The notes below the pieces were generated by a model. It was not told where the DNA came from, made no database searches, and saw only the letters and a list, made by a program, of their open reading frames with translations. From Acidobacteriota bacterium (lineage in GTDB: Bacteria; Acidobacteriota; Vicinamibacteria; Vicinamibacterales; JAHECP01), in contig JAHECP010000013.1 of NCBI GenBank assembly GCA_024641665.1, positions 1 through 63,379 of the forward strand: DNA of 63,379 nucleotides. Direction: 5' to 3'. Shown piece by piece: positions 28,292-37,996 of this stretch (its first letter is position 1; every line of letters begins with the position of its first letter). The translations under genes and the position numbers were made by a program.

Positions 28292-28408
28292 CCCTCGACT
28301 TCGCTCGGGACGCCCTGAGCGCAGCCGAAGGGCGAGGGAACGGCGCGGGGCGAAGGGGCCCCCGCCCCTCGACGAGCTCGGGGCGCTCTGAGCGCAGTCG
28401 AAGAGCGC
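28292..28408. repeat. Tandem pair of REP-like palindromic repeats
   Basis: Two related palindromes, at 28292-28338 and 28365-28408. Each is built on CCTCGAC, a GCTCGGG-like centre, CTGAGCGCAG and a closing CGAAG; the second copy is more diverged. Short palindromes of this kind (a TCGAC arm facing a GTCGA or GCCGA arm, with CTGAGCG in the second half) are common in intergenic DNA of GC-rich bacteria. A decayed relative may sit at 62993-63100. They lie between two plus-strand genes. Confidence 0.6.
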
Positions 28409-28456
28409 AAGTGACCGAGCCGGGGTGTGGGGCGGAGCCCCACGTGAGGAGGAACC

Positions 28457-29932
28457 GTGAAACGCGAACGTCTGTACACGGCGCTCTCGATCGCCGTGCT
28501 GGTGCTGTCGATCGTCCCGATCGGGGGCGCCGTCTTCGTGCTGGGCTTCGCGCGCGGAGACTCGCCGTGCGTGATGTGCTGGGAGCAGCGCATCGGCATG
28601 GTGATCGTGGCGCTCGTCGGCGTGTTCGTGTTGCGCTACGGCCCGAAGCCGAAATACATCGGCCTCGGCGTCCTCGTGAGCGCCTGGGGCATGTTCATGG
28701 GCCTTCGGCACATGTCACTGCACGCCGCGCGCGACATCGGGCAGGGCTTCAGCATCGAAGTGTTCGGCGCGCACACGTACACGTGGTCGCTCTTCATCTT
28801 CGCCGCGTGCGTCGTCACGATGGGTGTCCTGCTGCTGGCCTTGAAGGACGGCGACCTGGCCGCCGCCACCCGCACCCTCCGTCCGCTCGACCGGATCGCG
28901 GTGTACGTGTTCCTGATCGTCGTCGCCGCCAACGCCGTGCAGGCGTTCGCCAGCACCGGACCGCCGCCGTACCTGGGACAGAGCGACCCGATTCGCTTCT
29001 CCTTCAATCCCCGGAACTGGATGTGGTCCACGGAGGAATGGTCGCTCGCGCCCGGCTCGCTGCGCGGGCGCTGGGGCGCCGAGAAGCCCCGTCTCGCGGG
29101 GTTGAACGCCGATCCCGCCGCCGGCCCGCTGGTGAACCTCGCGCCGCTGGCGGTCGCGGAGCGCCGGTCGTTGTCCGTGCCCCTGCGCGGCACGCCCACC
29201 GGCCTCGCGTACGACGCGGCCACGGATCGGTTCCTCGTCACGACGCAGCAGGGCGTCTACAGCCTCGACGGATCCCTCCGCCGCGTGCTCCGGTACACGA
29301 TCGTCGACTCCGGCTTCTCCATCGACCTGGACGCGTTCGCCGGCGCGGCGTTTCTCGACTCCACGACCGTCATGGCCGTGAGCCAGAACAAGAGCTACGT
29401 CGTCTTGCGCGAGCACGACGGCGCGGACGCGGCCGGCAACTTTCGCTATTTCCTCGAGTCGTTCGACAAGTTCGACGAGGTGTCGCGCTCCCGCTTCACC
29501 ACGGTGCGCGCGCGGATGATGTACACGATGTCGGTCGCCTTCGACCCGACGACCCAGTCGCTCTACACCATCACGGTGCCGAACTCGAAGACGCACCGGC
29601 TCGTCGTCTCGCGGTTCGATCGGAAAGACCTGACGCTGTCGGCCGAGTTCATGCCGAAACTGCAGGCCGATTCCGGCCTGGCGCTCGGCGGCCAGTCGCG
29701 ATCGCTCGACGAGCTGTACGTCACGGCGGCCACCTTCGCCGACAGCCGCCTGTACGCCTTGAGCGCCGCGTACGGCACGCTTCTGGCGATCGACCCCGTC
29801 CGCCAGACCGTGGTCGCGGCCTACTCGATTCCCGGGCTCTCGAGGCCGACCGGTCTCGCCCGGCGAGGGAACGACTTCTACATCCTGTGCGAAGACGGAA
29901 CGCTCGTGACCGTCGGGGCCCCGGGCGCATGA
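28457..29932 (+). CDS. DsbB-like membrane domain fused to a beta-propeller
   Basis: A 491-residue protein. The first part (about 1-165) has the DsbB topology, with helices near 10-30, 45-60, 67-83, 108-128 and 145-163 and the DsbB signature PCVMCWEQRIGM (Cys38, Cys41), which in the family passes electrons to quinone. DsbB normally has a second periplasmic Cys pair. Here the matching loop (RHMSLHAARDIGQGF) has none, and the only other nearby cysteine (118) is in a helix. The rest (about 200-491) looks like a periplasmic propeller (GTPTGLAYDAATDRFLVTTQ, RPTGLARRGNDFYILCEDG). GTG 28457 follows an ideal AGGAGG. Fusion to a propeller suggests a dedicated partner, not general disulfide formation. 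Confidence 0.72.
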   Translation: MKRERLYTALSIAVLVLSIVPIGGAVFVLGFARGDSPCVMCWEQRIGMVIVALVGVFVLRYGPKPKYIGLGVLVSAWGMFMGLRHMSLHAARDIGQGFSIEVFGAHTYTWSLFIFAACVVTMGVLLLALKDGDLAAATRTLRPLDRIAVYVFLIVVAANAVQAFASTGPPPYLGQSDPIRFSFNPRNWMWSTEEWSLAPGSLRGRWGAEKPRLAGLNADPAAGPLVNLAPLAVAERRSLSVPLRGTPTGLAYDAATDRFLVTTQQGVYSLDGSLRRVLRYTIVDSGFSIDLDAFAGAAFLDSTTVMAVSQNKSYVVLREHDGADAAGNFRYFLESFDKFDEVSRSRFTTVRARMMYTMSVAFDPTTQSLYTITVPNSKTHRLVVSRFDRKDLTLSAEFMPKLQADSGLALGGQSRSLDELYVTAATFADSRLYALSAAYGTLLAIDPVRQTVVAAYSIPGLSRPTGLARRGNDFYILCEDGTLVTVGAPGA

Positions 29933-30813
29933 GCGCGAGATAAACTAGGGTTGGGTCGGCTGGCCTCTCGCGGGCCGCTCGCGGGTGGCGCCGAGGCAGG
30001 GCCCCCGCCGCGCAGGCTTGCGGGGTGGGTCGTGACGACGGGTGGGGCGGCCCGGCGACCGTCCGAGAACAGGTCGGTCAGGATGTTCTCCGCCGACTTC
30101 TCAGGGACTCGCCCGAAACGCTCGCCCGGCTGAAGCCACGCCGCCCGCCGTTGCAGGAACGGAGCCCAGCGCTCGGCGATCCGTGCCTTGCAGTGATGCT
30201 CGATGCTGGTTTCGCTGTGCATGCCCCGGGGTCCCTCGACATGCCACGGATGGACGCCGCCGGTGCGGTCGGAACGAGAGCGCCTTGATCGTGGACGGTT
30301 CAAACTCGGCCGTCAAGACCCGGACACCTCCATCCGGGCCGATCGACTGTGAACGGGCGGACAGTCTCGCGTCGAGCAGGGAGTTACCCGACCCACCAGT
30401 CGCTCACGGATAGGCTGACAGTCTTCGCAGCTTTTGTCGTCGTGATATCCAACTCGGGGCAACTGCTTCTTCACGGGCATGCCGAAATCGGCGTGGCCTC
30501 GCCGTGAAACCCACGGCCGCACGCTCAAGCGCCGTGCTTCGATCTTCGTGTTGTCGCTGGCTGGTTAGGTCGCCCGCTCGCTGGCAGAGCGCCAGCGCGA
30601 TGACCTGGCCGCTGACCCGTGCGGTGGCCACGTGTCGCTGCGGCGCGTACCCCCACGGCCCGCTTTGAAACAGCACCCCACCGGGCCCGGCGCTTCTCGT
30701 TCCAGCTTGCGATCAAGCGACGCATGGCGCTCGGCTCGTTCGCAGCGGTCCACGTCACCGCCGTCGTCTGGTGACGCACCAGCATCGCGATTCCCGCCGC
30801 CGGGGGTGCACGC
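29933..30813. other. 880-bp stretch without a convincing gene
   Basis: Nothing here reads as a complete gene. On the minus strand near 30095-30235 a short run (RIAERWAPFLQ, LQPGERFGRVPEKSAENILT) looks like the start of a longer protein, possibly nuclease-like, that stops matching after DLF. I cannot name its family with confidence. From 30310 to 30810 I see no protein-like pattern on either strand and no RNA gene. It is probably decayed sequence between two unrelated genes. Confidence 0.3.
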
Positions 30814-31641
30814 CTACTGCTTGACGAGCTCGACGCGTCGGTTCTTTGCGCGGCCCGCGTCGGTATCGTTCGACGCGACCGGCGAATAGGGCCCGGCGCC
30901 GAAGGACTTCAACCGCGCGGCGGCGATTCCGTGCGTCTTCACCAGCGCCTGCGCCACGGCCTCGGCGCGCTCCTGCGAGAGACGCATGTTACTCTCGAGC
31001 GTACCGACGTTGTCGGTGTGGCCCACGACGTACACCTTCAGCTTCGCGTCCGCGGCGAGCAACTTCGCGATCTCGCCAATCGCCTGCGCCGACTCCGGCT
31101 TGAGGTCTGACTTTCCAGTGTCGAAGTAAATCCCGTACACGGCGGCGTGGCCGGTGCTGGTCAGGTCGTTCGAGAAGACCTCGGCGTTCGCGACGACGTC
31201 CTGGCTCATCGCGGCCTTTTCGACGATCGTCAGGTCGTACTTGCCCGTGAACCCCGTCCGGAGCTCGACCCAGAACTCCTGGCCGTCCTTCGCGATCTTG
31301 AACGTTCTCCGGCTCTTCGACGTGGCCAGGATCGTCCCGCCCAGCTTCGCGACCGCGTTCTCGAAGTTGCGGAGGATCTGGATCTCGCTCGGCTTGTCCT
31401 TGTTCGTCGCCTGCGGGTAGTACGTCCCCTCCCACGTGCGCCCTTCGATGGAGGCGGTCCCATCGGCGACGGGCATCGTCTTCGCGTCGAACTGTTTCGC
31501 GGAACAGTGATGGATCCAGTAGCCGGGCATCCTCGTGAACAGCGGGTGATCCGTGCAGCCGCCCGCGTCCTTCTGTTGGGCAGCGGCGGCGCACGGCACG
31601 AGGGCCAGGGCCAGCAGGGCGAGCAGGAGCGCCTTCTTCAC
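30814..31641 (-). CDS. Exported OmpA-family protein
   Basis: A 275-residue protein with a clear signal peptide (ALLLALLALALVPCAAAAQQ). The unassigned N-terminal domain has two cysteines (GGCTDHPLF, WIHHCSAKQF). The C-terminal OmpA/MotB domain (about 165-275) has IYFDTGKSDLKPES, VVGHTDNVGTLESNMRLSQE and the closing GRAKNRRVELV. The domain binds peptidoglycan, so the protein probably tethers the outer membrane or periplasmic complexes to the wall. AAAGGAG precedes the ATG. The next minus-strand gene upstream is a pseudogene, so it appears to be transcribed alone. Confidence 0.88.
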   Translation of the reverse strand: MKKALLLALLALALVPCAAAAQQKDAGGCTDHPLFTRMPGYWIHHCSAKQFDAKTMPVADGTASIEGRTWEGTYYPQATNKDKPSEIQILRNFENAVAKLGGTILATSKSRRTFKIAKDGQEFWVELRTGFTGKYDLTIVEKAAMSQDVVANAEVFSNDLTSTGHAAVYGIYFDTGKSDLKPESAQAIGEIAKLLAADAKLKVYVVGHTDNVGTLESNMRLSQERAEAVAQALVKTHGIAAARLKSFGAGPYSPVASNDTDAGRAKNRRVELVKQ

Positions 31642-31686
31642 ATGAACTCCTTTGTGGATGGAGCGTTGACTAGGGGGGCAGGCGGC

Positions 31687-32647
31687 TCATGACCCCGGTG
31701 CCGGTCGCCCGCCCTCGAGGGCGGCGCCGATCTCGCGCCAGTTCGAGTGGTGCAGGGTCTCCCAGACGCGCAGCGGGCTCACCGAACCCCACTCCGAAGG
31801 GCCGGGATGATCGGGATCGAGCTGGCCCGAGTACCAGAACTTCACGACGATCAGTTGAACCGCGGTGCGGGGCACCGACGCGTCGAACCACGCCGGATCG
31901 GCCTTCACGAGCGGATGGCCCTTGGTGCTGCCCGGCGGCGCCAGGGTCGGGGCGAACGGGTCTTCCGTCCCGAAACTCCGCGCCTGCATCGCGCGCTCCT
32001 CCGGCGACATGGCGGCGAGCACCTCCTTGTGCCGCGCGACAATCTTCGGGGACATCGTGTCCAGCGCGTAGCTGTCCGCGCGCGCCTGCCAGATGCGCGT
32101 CCAGGTCTGCACGTACTCTTCGCGCGTCACCGGCACCCCACGGCAGACGCCCGCTCCGGCTCAGGACGATGTACTCGCAGGCCAGCTACCCGCGAAAGAC
32201 CGGGAACCCATCCATCTCGCCGGTCCGCGCGGGTTCGTAGAAGTACTGTTCGTCGGACGGGAGGCCGTTGAGCGGCTCGAGACCGCCGGTGGGATTGTTG
32301 ATGTACACCACCACTTGATCGGAGGTGTCCACCGCCCACCCGGGCCCGCTCTTGGCGTAGAGCACGGCGGGAAGGAAATTGAGGGCCGCGTGGGCCGGGA
32401 CCGGCGCCTTCGCGGTGTCCGCCCGCCGCTCATCGGTCCTGAAGTCGCCGCGCACGCGCGCGCCGATCAACGGATGGAACACGGGCTGCGCGAGCAGCAG
32501 ATCCCGCACGCGTGCGAGGTTGCGCTCGAGGGCGGCCGCATCGGCGGCGGTGAGCGCGTGAAGGGTTCGGTTGGCAGGCGAGATCGCGACGGTGGCGGTG
32601 CCGAGCGAGTCCTGGAGGTAGTGGATGGAGCCCTGGGCCGCCACCAC
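31687..32647 (-). pseudogene. Exported protein of unknown function, split by a stop and a one-base shift
   Basis: Two adjacent minus-strand frames read as one protein of about 300 residues. The first (from 32647) runs VAAQGSIHYLQDSLGTATVA to QYFYEPARTGEMDGFPVFRG and meets a TAG at 32186. After that stop the same frame continues sensibly as LACEYIVLSRSGRLPW. A shift at a GGGG run near 32137 then leads to VPVTREEYVQTWTRIWQARA and on to the end at 31687. The 5' end is also unclear: a hydrophobic leader (GLLLAASAVVAAQ) lies just upstream without a clean start. The family is unknown to me. Either true decay or two sequence errors could explain it. Confidence 0.6.
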
Positions 32648-32999
32648 GGCCGACGCGGCCAGCAGCAGGCCTGCGCGCCAGGGCCAGGAACGCCAGGATG
32701 CAAACGCTCACGCGGAAAAGATCGGCATGACGGTGCTCCGGCGCCTGCAGGCACGAGCAGCAAGAAACGGGCACACGCGCCAACCGCCGAAAAGCCCTGT
32801 GAATCGCCGGTCCACGCGGGCACGCCTGCCGGGAATCCGGCGAGATTGGCGGCCGGCCGCACTGAGGGGAGGCCTCCTTGGGATCGAGAGCGGCGACTTC
32901 GCACGAAGCCGTTCCGCCGCATCGCGTTGTCGTGGAGGCCGCTCTCGACCTTGCCCTGACTACTGGCCTTTTCACGTCAGCCCGTCTGGGAATACGGGC

Positions 33000-33269
33000 A
33001 TGGCGGCTTACTTTGACCGTCAACACCATCCACAGCAGGCTCTGCCCTCGCGGGTTGGGTATGTGGCATTGCACAACGATACGGTTACCGGCTATATCGC
33101 GGGGCATCGGACAACGCCACACGGCTGTTCGGGCGAGGTCCAGTATCTGTTTGTGGCGCCCGCCTATCGGCGCCAGGGGATTGGCACAGCGCTGCGGAAG
33201 CCAGGCCTTTCTTCGAGAGTGTCGGCGCTTCTTCACTCAAGAGAGATTGGTACGCTTGGCAAGACGTAG
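33000..33269 (+). pseudogene. GNAT acetyltransferase fragment
   Basis: A short plus-strand frame contains the core of a GNAT N-acetyltransferase: YFDRQHHPQQAL, VTGYIAGHRTTPHGCSGEVQ and the acetyl-CoA-binding VAPAYRRQGIGTAL. The preceding first helices and the C-terminal strands of the fold are missing or unlike the family; after GTALR the text turns into unrelated sequence. No ribosome site is seen before the ATG at 33000. I call it a fragment of a deleted gene; the substrate is unknown. Confidence 0.6.
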
Positions 33270-33290
33270 CCGGCAACGTGCGCGCGTGGA

Positions 33291-35864
33291 CTACCCGATC
33301 GGCCCGAGCCCCCGCAGCCACAGCACCGGCTGGTTCGCCTCGCGCGAGGCCGCCAGGTCGACCTCGAACTCCGCCATCCAGTCGTTGCGCAGCTCGGGGT
33401 CGACGAGCACCTGCTGCACGTGCCACGTGCGCCGGTCGTCGGACGGATCGACGTGTGTGTGCCGGACGTTGCGCGCCTCGGGATCGAGGCGGACGCGCTC
33501 GTGGTCGACGCGGTAGTCGTCGAGGGCCGATCGGAGCCGCTCCGGCGTCCACCGGTCGGCGTCGGTCTCGGCCAACCGAGGATCGTCGAGCGCGTCGAGG
33601 GCGGCCGCGTGGTCGCCGATGGCCCACGCACGCAGGAACGTGAAGACGCGCGTCCGGATCGCAGCGGTGAACCCCTTCGCGTCGCGCGTGATGTCCGGCG
33701 CGGCCGTCTCGGCGCCGGGGGGTCGCAGCGCCTCGCCGCGTCGGGCCGCGGGCTCGAACGGCCGGTAGTCGGGGTCGCGCATCCGCTCCCACTCGTCCTC
33801 GAGGCTGGAGTCGACCTGGCGCAGGAGCGTCCGGAGGTACAGCTCCATTTCGCGCACCTCGTCGGTCTTCACCCCGTCGGGCACGGTCTGGCTGAGCACC
33901 TTGTAGACGCTGTTGAGGTGGCGCAGCAGCAGACCCTCGGACCGCTGCAGCCCGTAGTCGAGCACGTACTCGGCGAACGAGCGGAAGTTCTCGAACATCT
34001 CGCGCGCGATCGACTTGGGGCGGATGTTCTCTTCGCCGACCCACGGGTGCCGGTCGGCGAACGCGTTGAACGTCTCGTAGACGAAGTCGCGCAGCGGCTT
34101 GGGGTATTCGAGCTTCTCGAGCTCCTCCATGCGCTGCTCGTACTCGATGCCGTCCGCCTTCATCTCGGCGACCGCGCGGTCCTTGATGCGGTCGAGCTGC
34201 TTTCTCAGAATCAGCTCGGGGTTCTCGAGGATCGACTCCACCAGCGTGAGCACGTCGAGCGCGTAGTCCGGCGACTCGGGGTCGAGCCGCGGGAGCGTCT
34301 CCAGCAGGTACAGCGACAACGTCTGGTCCATCGAGAAGTCGTCCTGCAGGTCGACGTTGACGCGCACCTTGGCGCCCGCCTCGGTCCCCGGCACGAACTC
34401 CACGATGCCGCGCGCGACGAGCGCCCGGAACAGCTGCCACGCGCGGCGCCGGAGCGGCGGCTTCGCGGCCTCCGGCTCGTGACAGTCGCGGACGAGCCGC
34501 TGCATCGCGCGGCAGCCGTCGCCGTGCCGGCTCAAGACGTTCAGCAGCATCCCGTGCGACACCTGGAACCGCGAGACCAGCTGCTCGGGCGGCGAGTTGA
34601 CCAGCCGCTTGAACGTGTTCGCGTCCCAGTTGACGAAGTTGTGCTCCTGGGGCTTCCGCTTCACGACCTTCCTGCCGTCGCGCGCCGCCTTCTCGCTCAG
34701 CCGGATGTTCTCGATGACGTGCTCCGGCGCCTGGACGACGACGAAGCCGCGGTCGTCGAATCCCTTGCGCCCGGCGCGCCCGGCGATCTGGTGGAACTCG
34801 CGTGCGGTCAGGTGAGCCGTCTTCTGGCCGTCGAACTTGCACAGGCGCGTGAAGAGGACCGTGCGGATGGGCACGTTGATGCCCGCGCCGAGCGTGTCGG
34901 TCCCGCAGATCACCTTCAGCAGTCCCGCCTGCGCGAGCTGCTCGACGAGCACGCGGTACTTCGGCAGCAGCCCCGCGTGGTGCAGGCCGATGCCGTGGCG
35001 GAGCCACCTGCGGATGTCGGCGCCGTACGGACTGCTGAACGCGAAGTCGGCGAGCCGCGCTGCGATCTCGGCCTTTTCCTCCCTGGTGCAGATCTTGAGG
35101 CTGGTGAAGTCCTGCGCGCTGCCCGCGGCGTCCGCCTGCGTGAAGTGGACGACGTAGGCGGGCGTCTTTCCCTCGTCCACGAGCGTCTCGATCACGTGCG
35201 CCAGCGGGATCTCCGAATAGGCGTACTCGAGGGGCACGGGACGATCGCCGGACTTCACCGTGACCGTCGCGCGCCCGTTGAGGCGCGTGACGGCGTCCTC
35301 GAAGAACCGCGTGTCGCCGAGCGTCGCCGACATCAGCAGGAACCGCGCCTGCGGCATCGTGAGGAGCGGTACCTGCCACGCCACGCCCCGGTCGCGGTCG
35401 GCGTAGTAGTGGAACTCGTCCATCACCACGTCGTCGATGGCGGCGCCGGCGCCTTCGCGCAGCGCGATGTTGGCGAGGACCTCGGCGGTGCAGCAGAGGA
35501 TGGGCGCGTCGCGGTTGACGGTCGCGTCGCCGGTCGAGAGGCCCACCTGCTCGGGGCCGAACTCGCGGCAGAGCCCCATCCACTTCTCGTTGACGAGCGC
35601 CTTGATGGGGCACGTGTAGACGGCCCGCTGCCCGCGCGCGAGCGCGGCGAACAGCATCGCCGACGCGACGAGCGACTTGCCGGAGCCGGTCGGCGTGTTC
35701 AGGACGACGTTCTTGCCGTCGAGCAGCTCGAGGATTGCCTCGTCCTGGGCCGGGTAGAGCGTGAGACGCCGGCCGGCGGTGTACTGGAGGAAGCGGTCGA
35801 GGAGCACGTCGCTGGACGGGTCCCATGACGCGTCCGGGAGGAGGTCGGCGAGGGAGACGGCCAT
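33291..35864 (-). CDS. DEAD/DEAH-box helicase with DUF3516 C-terminus
   Basis: An 857-residue Ski2-like superfamily 2 helicase. Motif I is NTPTGSGKS (residues 56-64), motif II is VVMDEFHYY near 148, motif III is [10 protein letters not shown], and motif VI is [10 protein letters not shown]. The helicase-C domain has [16 protein letters not shown]. The long C-terminal region (ending [17 protein letters not shown]) matches the DUF3516 group. It probably unwinds RNA or DNA duplexes using ATP, but its targets are unknown. The ATG at 35864 is chosen because [11 protein letters not shown] is the family opening; ten codons upstream there is another possible start. It is divergent from the microcompartment-like gene. 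Confidence 0.88.
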   Translation of the reverse strand: MAVSLADLLPDASWDPSSDVLLDRFLQYTAGRRLTLYPAQDEAILELLDGKNVVLNTPTGSGKSLVASAMLFAALARGQRAVYTCPIKALVNEKWMGLCREFGPEQVGLSTGDATVNRDAPILCCTAEVLANIALREGAGAAIDDVVMDEFHYYADRDRGVAWQVPLLTMPQARFLLMSATLGDTRFFEDAVTRLNGRATVTVKSGDRPVPLEYAYSEIPLAHVIETLVDEGKTPAYVVHFTQADAAGSAQDFTSLKICTREEKAEIAARLADFAFSSPYGADIRRWLRHGIGLHHAGLLPKYRVLVEQLAQAGLLKVICGTDTLGAGINVPIRTVLFTRLCKFDGQKTAHLTAREFHQIAGRAGRKGFDDRGFVVVQAPEHVIENIRLSEKAARDGRKVVKRKPQEHNFVNWDANTFKRLVNSPPEQLVSRFQVSHGMLLNVLSRHGDGCRAMQRLVRDCHEPEAAKPPLRRRAWQLFRALVARGIVEFVPGTEAGAKVRVNVDLQDDFSMDQTLSLYLLETLPRLDPESPDYALDVLTLVESILENPELILRKQLDRIKDRAVAEMKADGIEYEQRMEELEKLEYPKPLRDFVYETFNAFADRHPWVGEENIRPKSIAREMFENFRSFAEYVLDYGLQRSEGLLLRHLNSVYKVLSQTVPDGVKTDEVREMELYLRTLLRQVDSSLEDEWERMRDPDYRPFEPAARRGEALRPPGAETAAPDITRDAKGFTAAIRTRVFTFLRAWAIGDHAAALDALDDPRLAETDADRWTPERLRSALDDYRVDHERVRLDPEARNVRHTHVDPSDDRRTWHVQQVLVDPELRNDWMAEFEVDLAASREANQPVLWLRGLGPIG

Positions 35865-36012
35865 CACGTGCAGTTGTACAGCGAAACGGGGCACCGGTGG
35901 AATGTCCGCCGCCCGCCGCGGTCCGCGAGGCCGGGAGCCGCCGCAGCCACCGGCGGGACTTGCGGCCGACGATCCACCGTGGCAGGATGGGGGTTCTCGA
36001 GGGACCTCGCCA

Positions 36013-36648
36013 TTGGCCGATCTTCGCTCCTACGTCTTCCTCGATTCGCTCCAGCCCCAGCACGCCGCGTTCCTCGGGACCGTGGCGCAGGGATTCCTGC
36101 CCCTGCCGGGCGATGCCTCGCTCTGGGTGGAAATCGCGCCGGGCATCGAGATCAACCGCATCACCGACGTCGCCGTCAAGGCAACCAACGTCCGGCCCGG
36201 GATGCAGATCATCGAGCGGCTCTACGGGCTGCTCGAGGTCCACTCCCCGTCCCAGGCCGACGTCCTCGCGGCGGGCGCGGCGATCCTCGAGTCGCTGGGG
36301 CTGAAGGAGGAGGATCGCTGGAAGCCGCGCATCCTCTCGAGCCAGGTGATCCACAACATCGACCCGCACCACGCGCAGCTCATCAACCGCATGCGCCACG
36401 GGCATCTGCTGATCGCCCGGCAGAGCCTCTTCGTGCTGGAGGTGGAGCCGGCGGCCTACGCCGTGATCGCGGCGAACGAGGCCGAGAAGCACGCGAACAT
36501 CAACATCCTCGAGGTCCGCGCGTTCGGCTCGTTCGGCCGCATCTACCTCGGCGGCGAGGAACGCGACGTCGTGGCGGGGCACCAGGCCGCCGTCGCGGCG
36601 ATCGAAGCCACGACGGGCAAGGACACCGGCACGGCCAGGAAAGCGTGA
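36013..36648 (+). CDS. Orphan BMC-like (bacterial microcompartment shell) protein
   Basis: A 211-residue protein that looks like two BMC-type domains in tandem. The first (about 1-95) reads [40 protein letters not shown] and [17 protein letters not shown]. The second (about 110-200) reads [20 protein letters not shown] and [17 protein letters not shown], where small glycine-rich loops like AFGSFGR match the pore loop region. BMC proteins tile into hexamer-like shells. No other shell gene, signature enzyme or encapsulation tail is nearby, so it may form another assembly. The start is inferred as TTG at 36013 (GAGGGA 9 nt upstream); no ATG fits. The family call is by eye and moderately sure. 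Confidence 0.6.
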   Translation: MADLRSYVFLDSLQPQHAAFLGTVAQGFLPLPGDASLWVEIAPGIEINRITDVAVKATNVRPGMQIIERLYGLLEVHSPSQADVLAAGAAILESLGLKEEDRWKPRILSSQVIHNIDPHHAQLINRMRHGHLLIARQSLFVLEVEPAAYAVIAANEAEKHANINILEVRAFGSFGRIYLGGEERDVVAGHQAAVAAIEATTGKDTGTARKA

Positions 36649-36691
36649 TCATCGACGTCCGGCAATGCAGTAGCCGTCGCCCGGCCATCGA

Positions 36692-37699
36692 TCAAGAACC
36701 CTTCGGCGGCATGTACTTCCCGAAGAAGGTCAGCGCCTGCTGGATCGCCTTGAGCTGTATCTCGTCCGGATGGTAGACGCCCTTCTCATCCTTCGGGACG
36801 CGCACGAGAAAGCCGTGGACGGGGTGATCGTAGATGCCGTGCTCGACGGTCTTCCCCGCTTCCTTCGCCCACGCGTAGGCCGTCTCGAACAGCCCCTGCA
36901 GCTCGTCCTGGGGCCGGGTCAGGAACAGCATCGGGAACGTGATGCCGCGGTATCGCTCCATGGCCGTCTTCTTGTCGAGGTACGGGGCCACCGACCCCAT
37001 GGTCCGGAACAGCGGCTCGTCGACGGCGAAGTACTCTTTCTTCAGACCGAGGAACTCGCTCGCGTCCGGCTCTGAGACGATCGCCGCCCTCACGTCCAGC
37101 CCCTGACTGCCGGCCCGCAGGATCATCCCGCCCGCGTGACTGTTCCCGCAGAGCCCGACACGGTCGGGATCGATGTACGGCAGCCGCTTCACGTACTCGA
37201 CGATGGCGGCGAGATCGTCGACCTCGAGCGGCGGCCGGTTCATCAGCTGGTTTGCCTGCTGCTTGCCGACCCGCAGCGGCAGCAGGTCGGGCCAGGCGTA
37301 CCAGGCCTCTGCGCGGTACTGTATCCAGGCCACCGCGTAGCCCTCCGCCAGAAACCGCTCCATGGTGTACGCGTAGTTGTCGATGTAATCGCGGACCTGC
37401 GCGAGCCCCGCCCCGCCGTTCCCGCTGAAGAAGAGCACGGCCGGGAACGGTCCGTTCCCCTTGGGATGGCGGATCCCGATGGGCGTGAACAGCCCGTCGA
37501 CCGTCTCGAGCAGCGTGATGTCGACGGGGATGTCCGAGTGAGGCACCGCCTCGGTGAACACGAGGCTTTCCCAGGGCTCGGTGACCACCGCCGGGCCGAA
37601 CACCTTCTTGCCCGTCGGGGGCGTCGCGGGCGCCTGAGCGCCCAGTCCGTCCGCGCCGAACAGCAACACAGCACAGAGCAGTACAGTGGAACGGGTCAT
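36692..37699 (-). CDS. Exported alpha/beta hydrolase (dienelactone hydrolase/POP-like)
   Basis: A 335-residue exported hydrolase. A signal peptide (TVLLCAVLLFGADGLGAQ) is followed by the fold's first strand (PFPAVLFFSGNGG, likely oxyanion region), the nucleophile elbow GLCGNSHAGGM (Ser in GNSHAG), and the late acid/His region (MLFLTRPQDE and HPVHGFLVR). It probably hydrolyses esters or short peptides in the periplasm; the substrate is unknown. AAGGAG precedes the ATG. The next upstream minus-strand reading (37734-37868) is a short signal-peptide stub. Confidence 0.82.
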   Translation of the reverse strand: MTRSTVLLCAVLLFGADGLGAQAPATPPTGKKVFGPAVVTEPWESLVFTEAVPHSDIPVDITLLETVDGLFTPIGIRHPKGNGPFPAVLFFSGNGGAGLAQVRDYIDNYAYTMERFLAEGYAVAWIQYRAEAWYAWPDLLPLRVGKQQANQLMNRPPLEVDDLAAIVEYVKRLPYIDPDRVGLCGNSHAGGMILRAGSQGLDVRAAIVSEPDASEFLGLKKEYFAVDEPLFRTMGSVAPYLDKKTAMERYRGITFPMLFLTRPQDELQGLFETAYAWAKEAGKTVEHGIYDHPVHGFLVRVPKDEKGVYHPDEIQLKAIQQALTFFGKYMPPKGS

Positions 37700-37733
37700 C
37701 GAAGTCTCCTTGAAACGGTTCCCTCGGGACGGT

Positions 37734-37868
37734 TCACGTGGTGCTACTGGCGATTCTCGTGCGGGGCGTCAGCGGGTGGTCCTGTGGCCTGCACTCCTGC
37801 GCCCGGGCGCGCGCGGCGGCCACTGACATCGCCAGGCACAGGACGGAGACTGCGGCGCAGCGGTTCAT
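37734..37868 (-). pseudogene. Signal-peptide stub of a lost exported protein
   Basis: A 44-residue frame with GAGGTCTCC before its ATG, a clean signal peptide (AVSVLCLAMSVAAARARAQ) and then only 20 residues (ECRPQDHPLTPRTRIASSTT). The signal and ribosome site look real, but the mature part is too short for a usual exported protein. It may be the 5' end of a deleted gene or a very small secreted peptide. Confidence 0.35.
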
Positions 37869-37996
37869 GGAGACCTCATGGTAGACCCGCAGGGCGCACC
37901 TGGCAAGATGCCCGTCGTGTCTCGGAGACACGCGTTCCCGATTCCCTTGAACAGTCGATCAGACGGACCCGAGCGCGTGTCCGATAGAATGGACGT

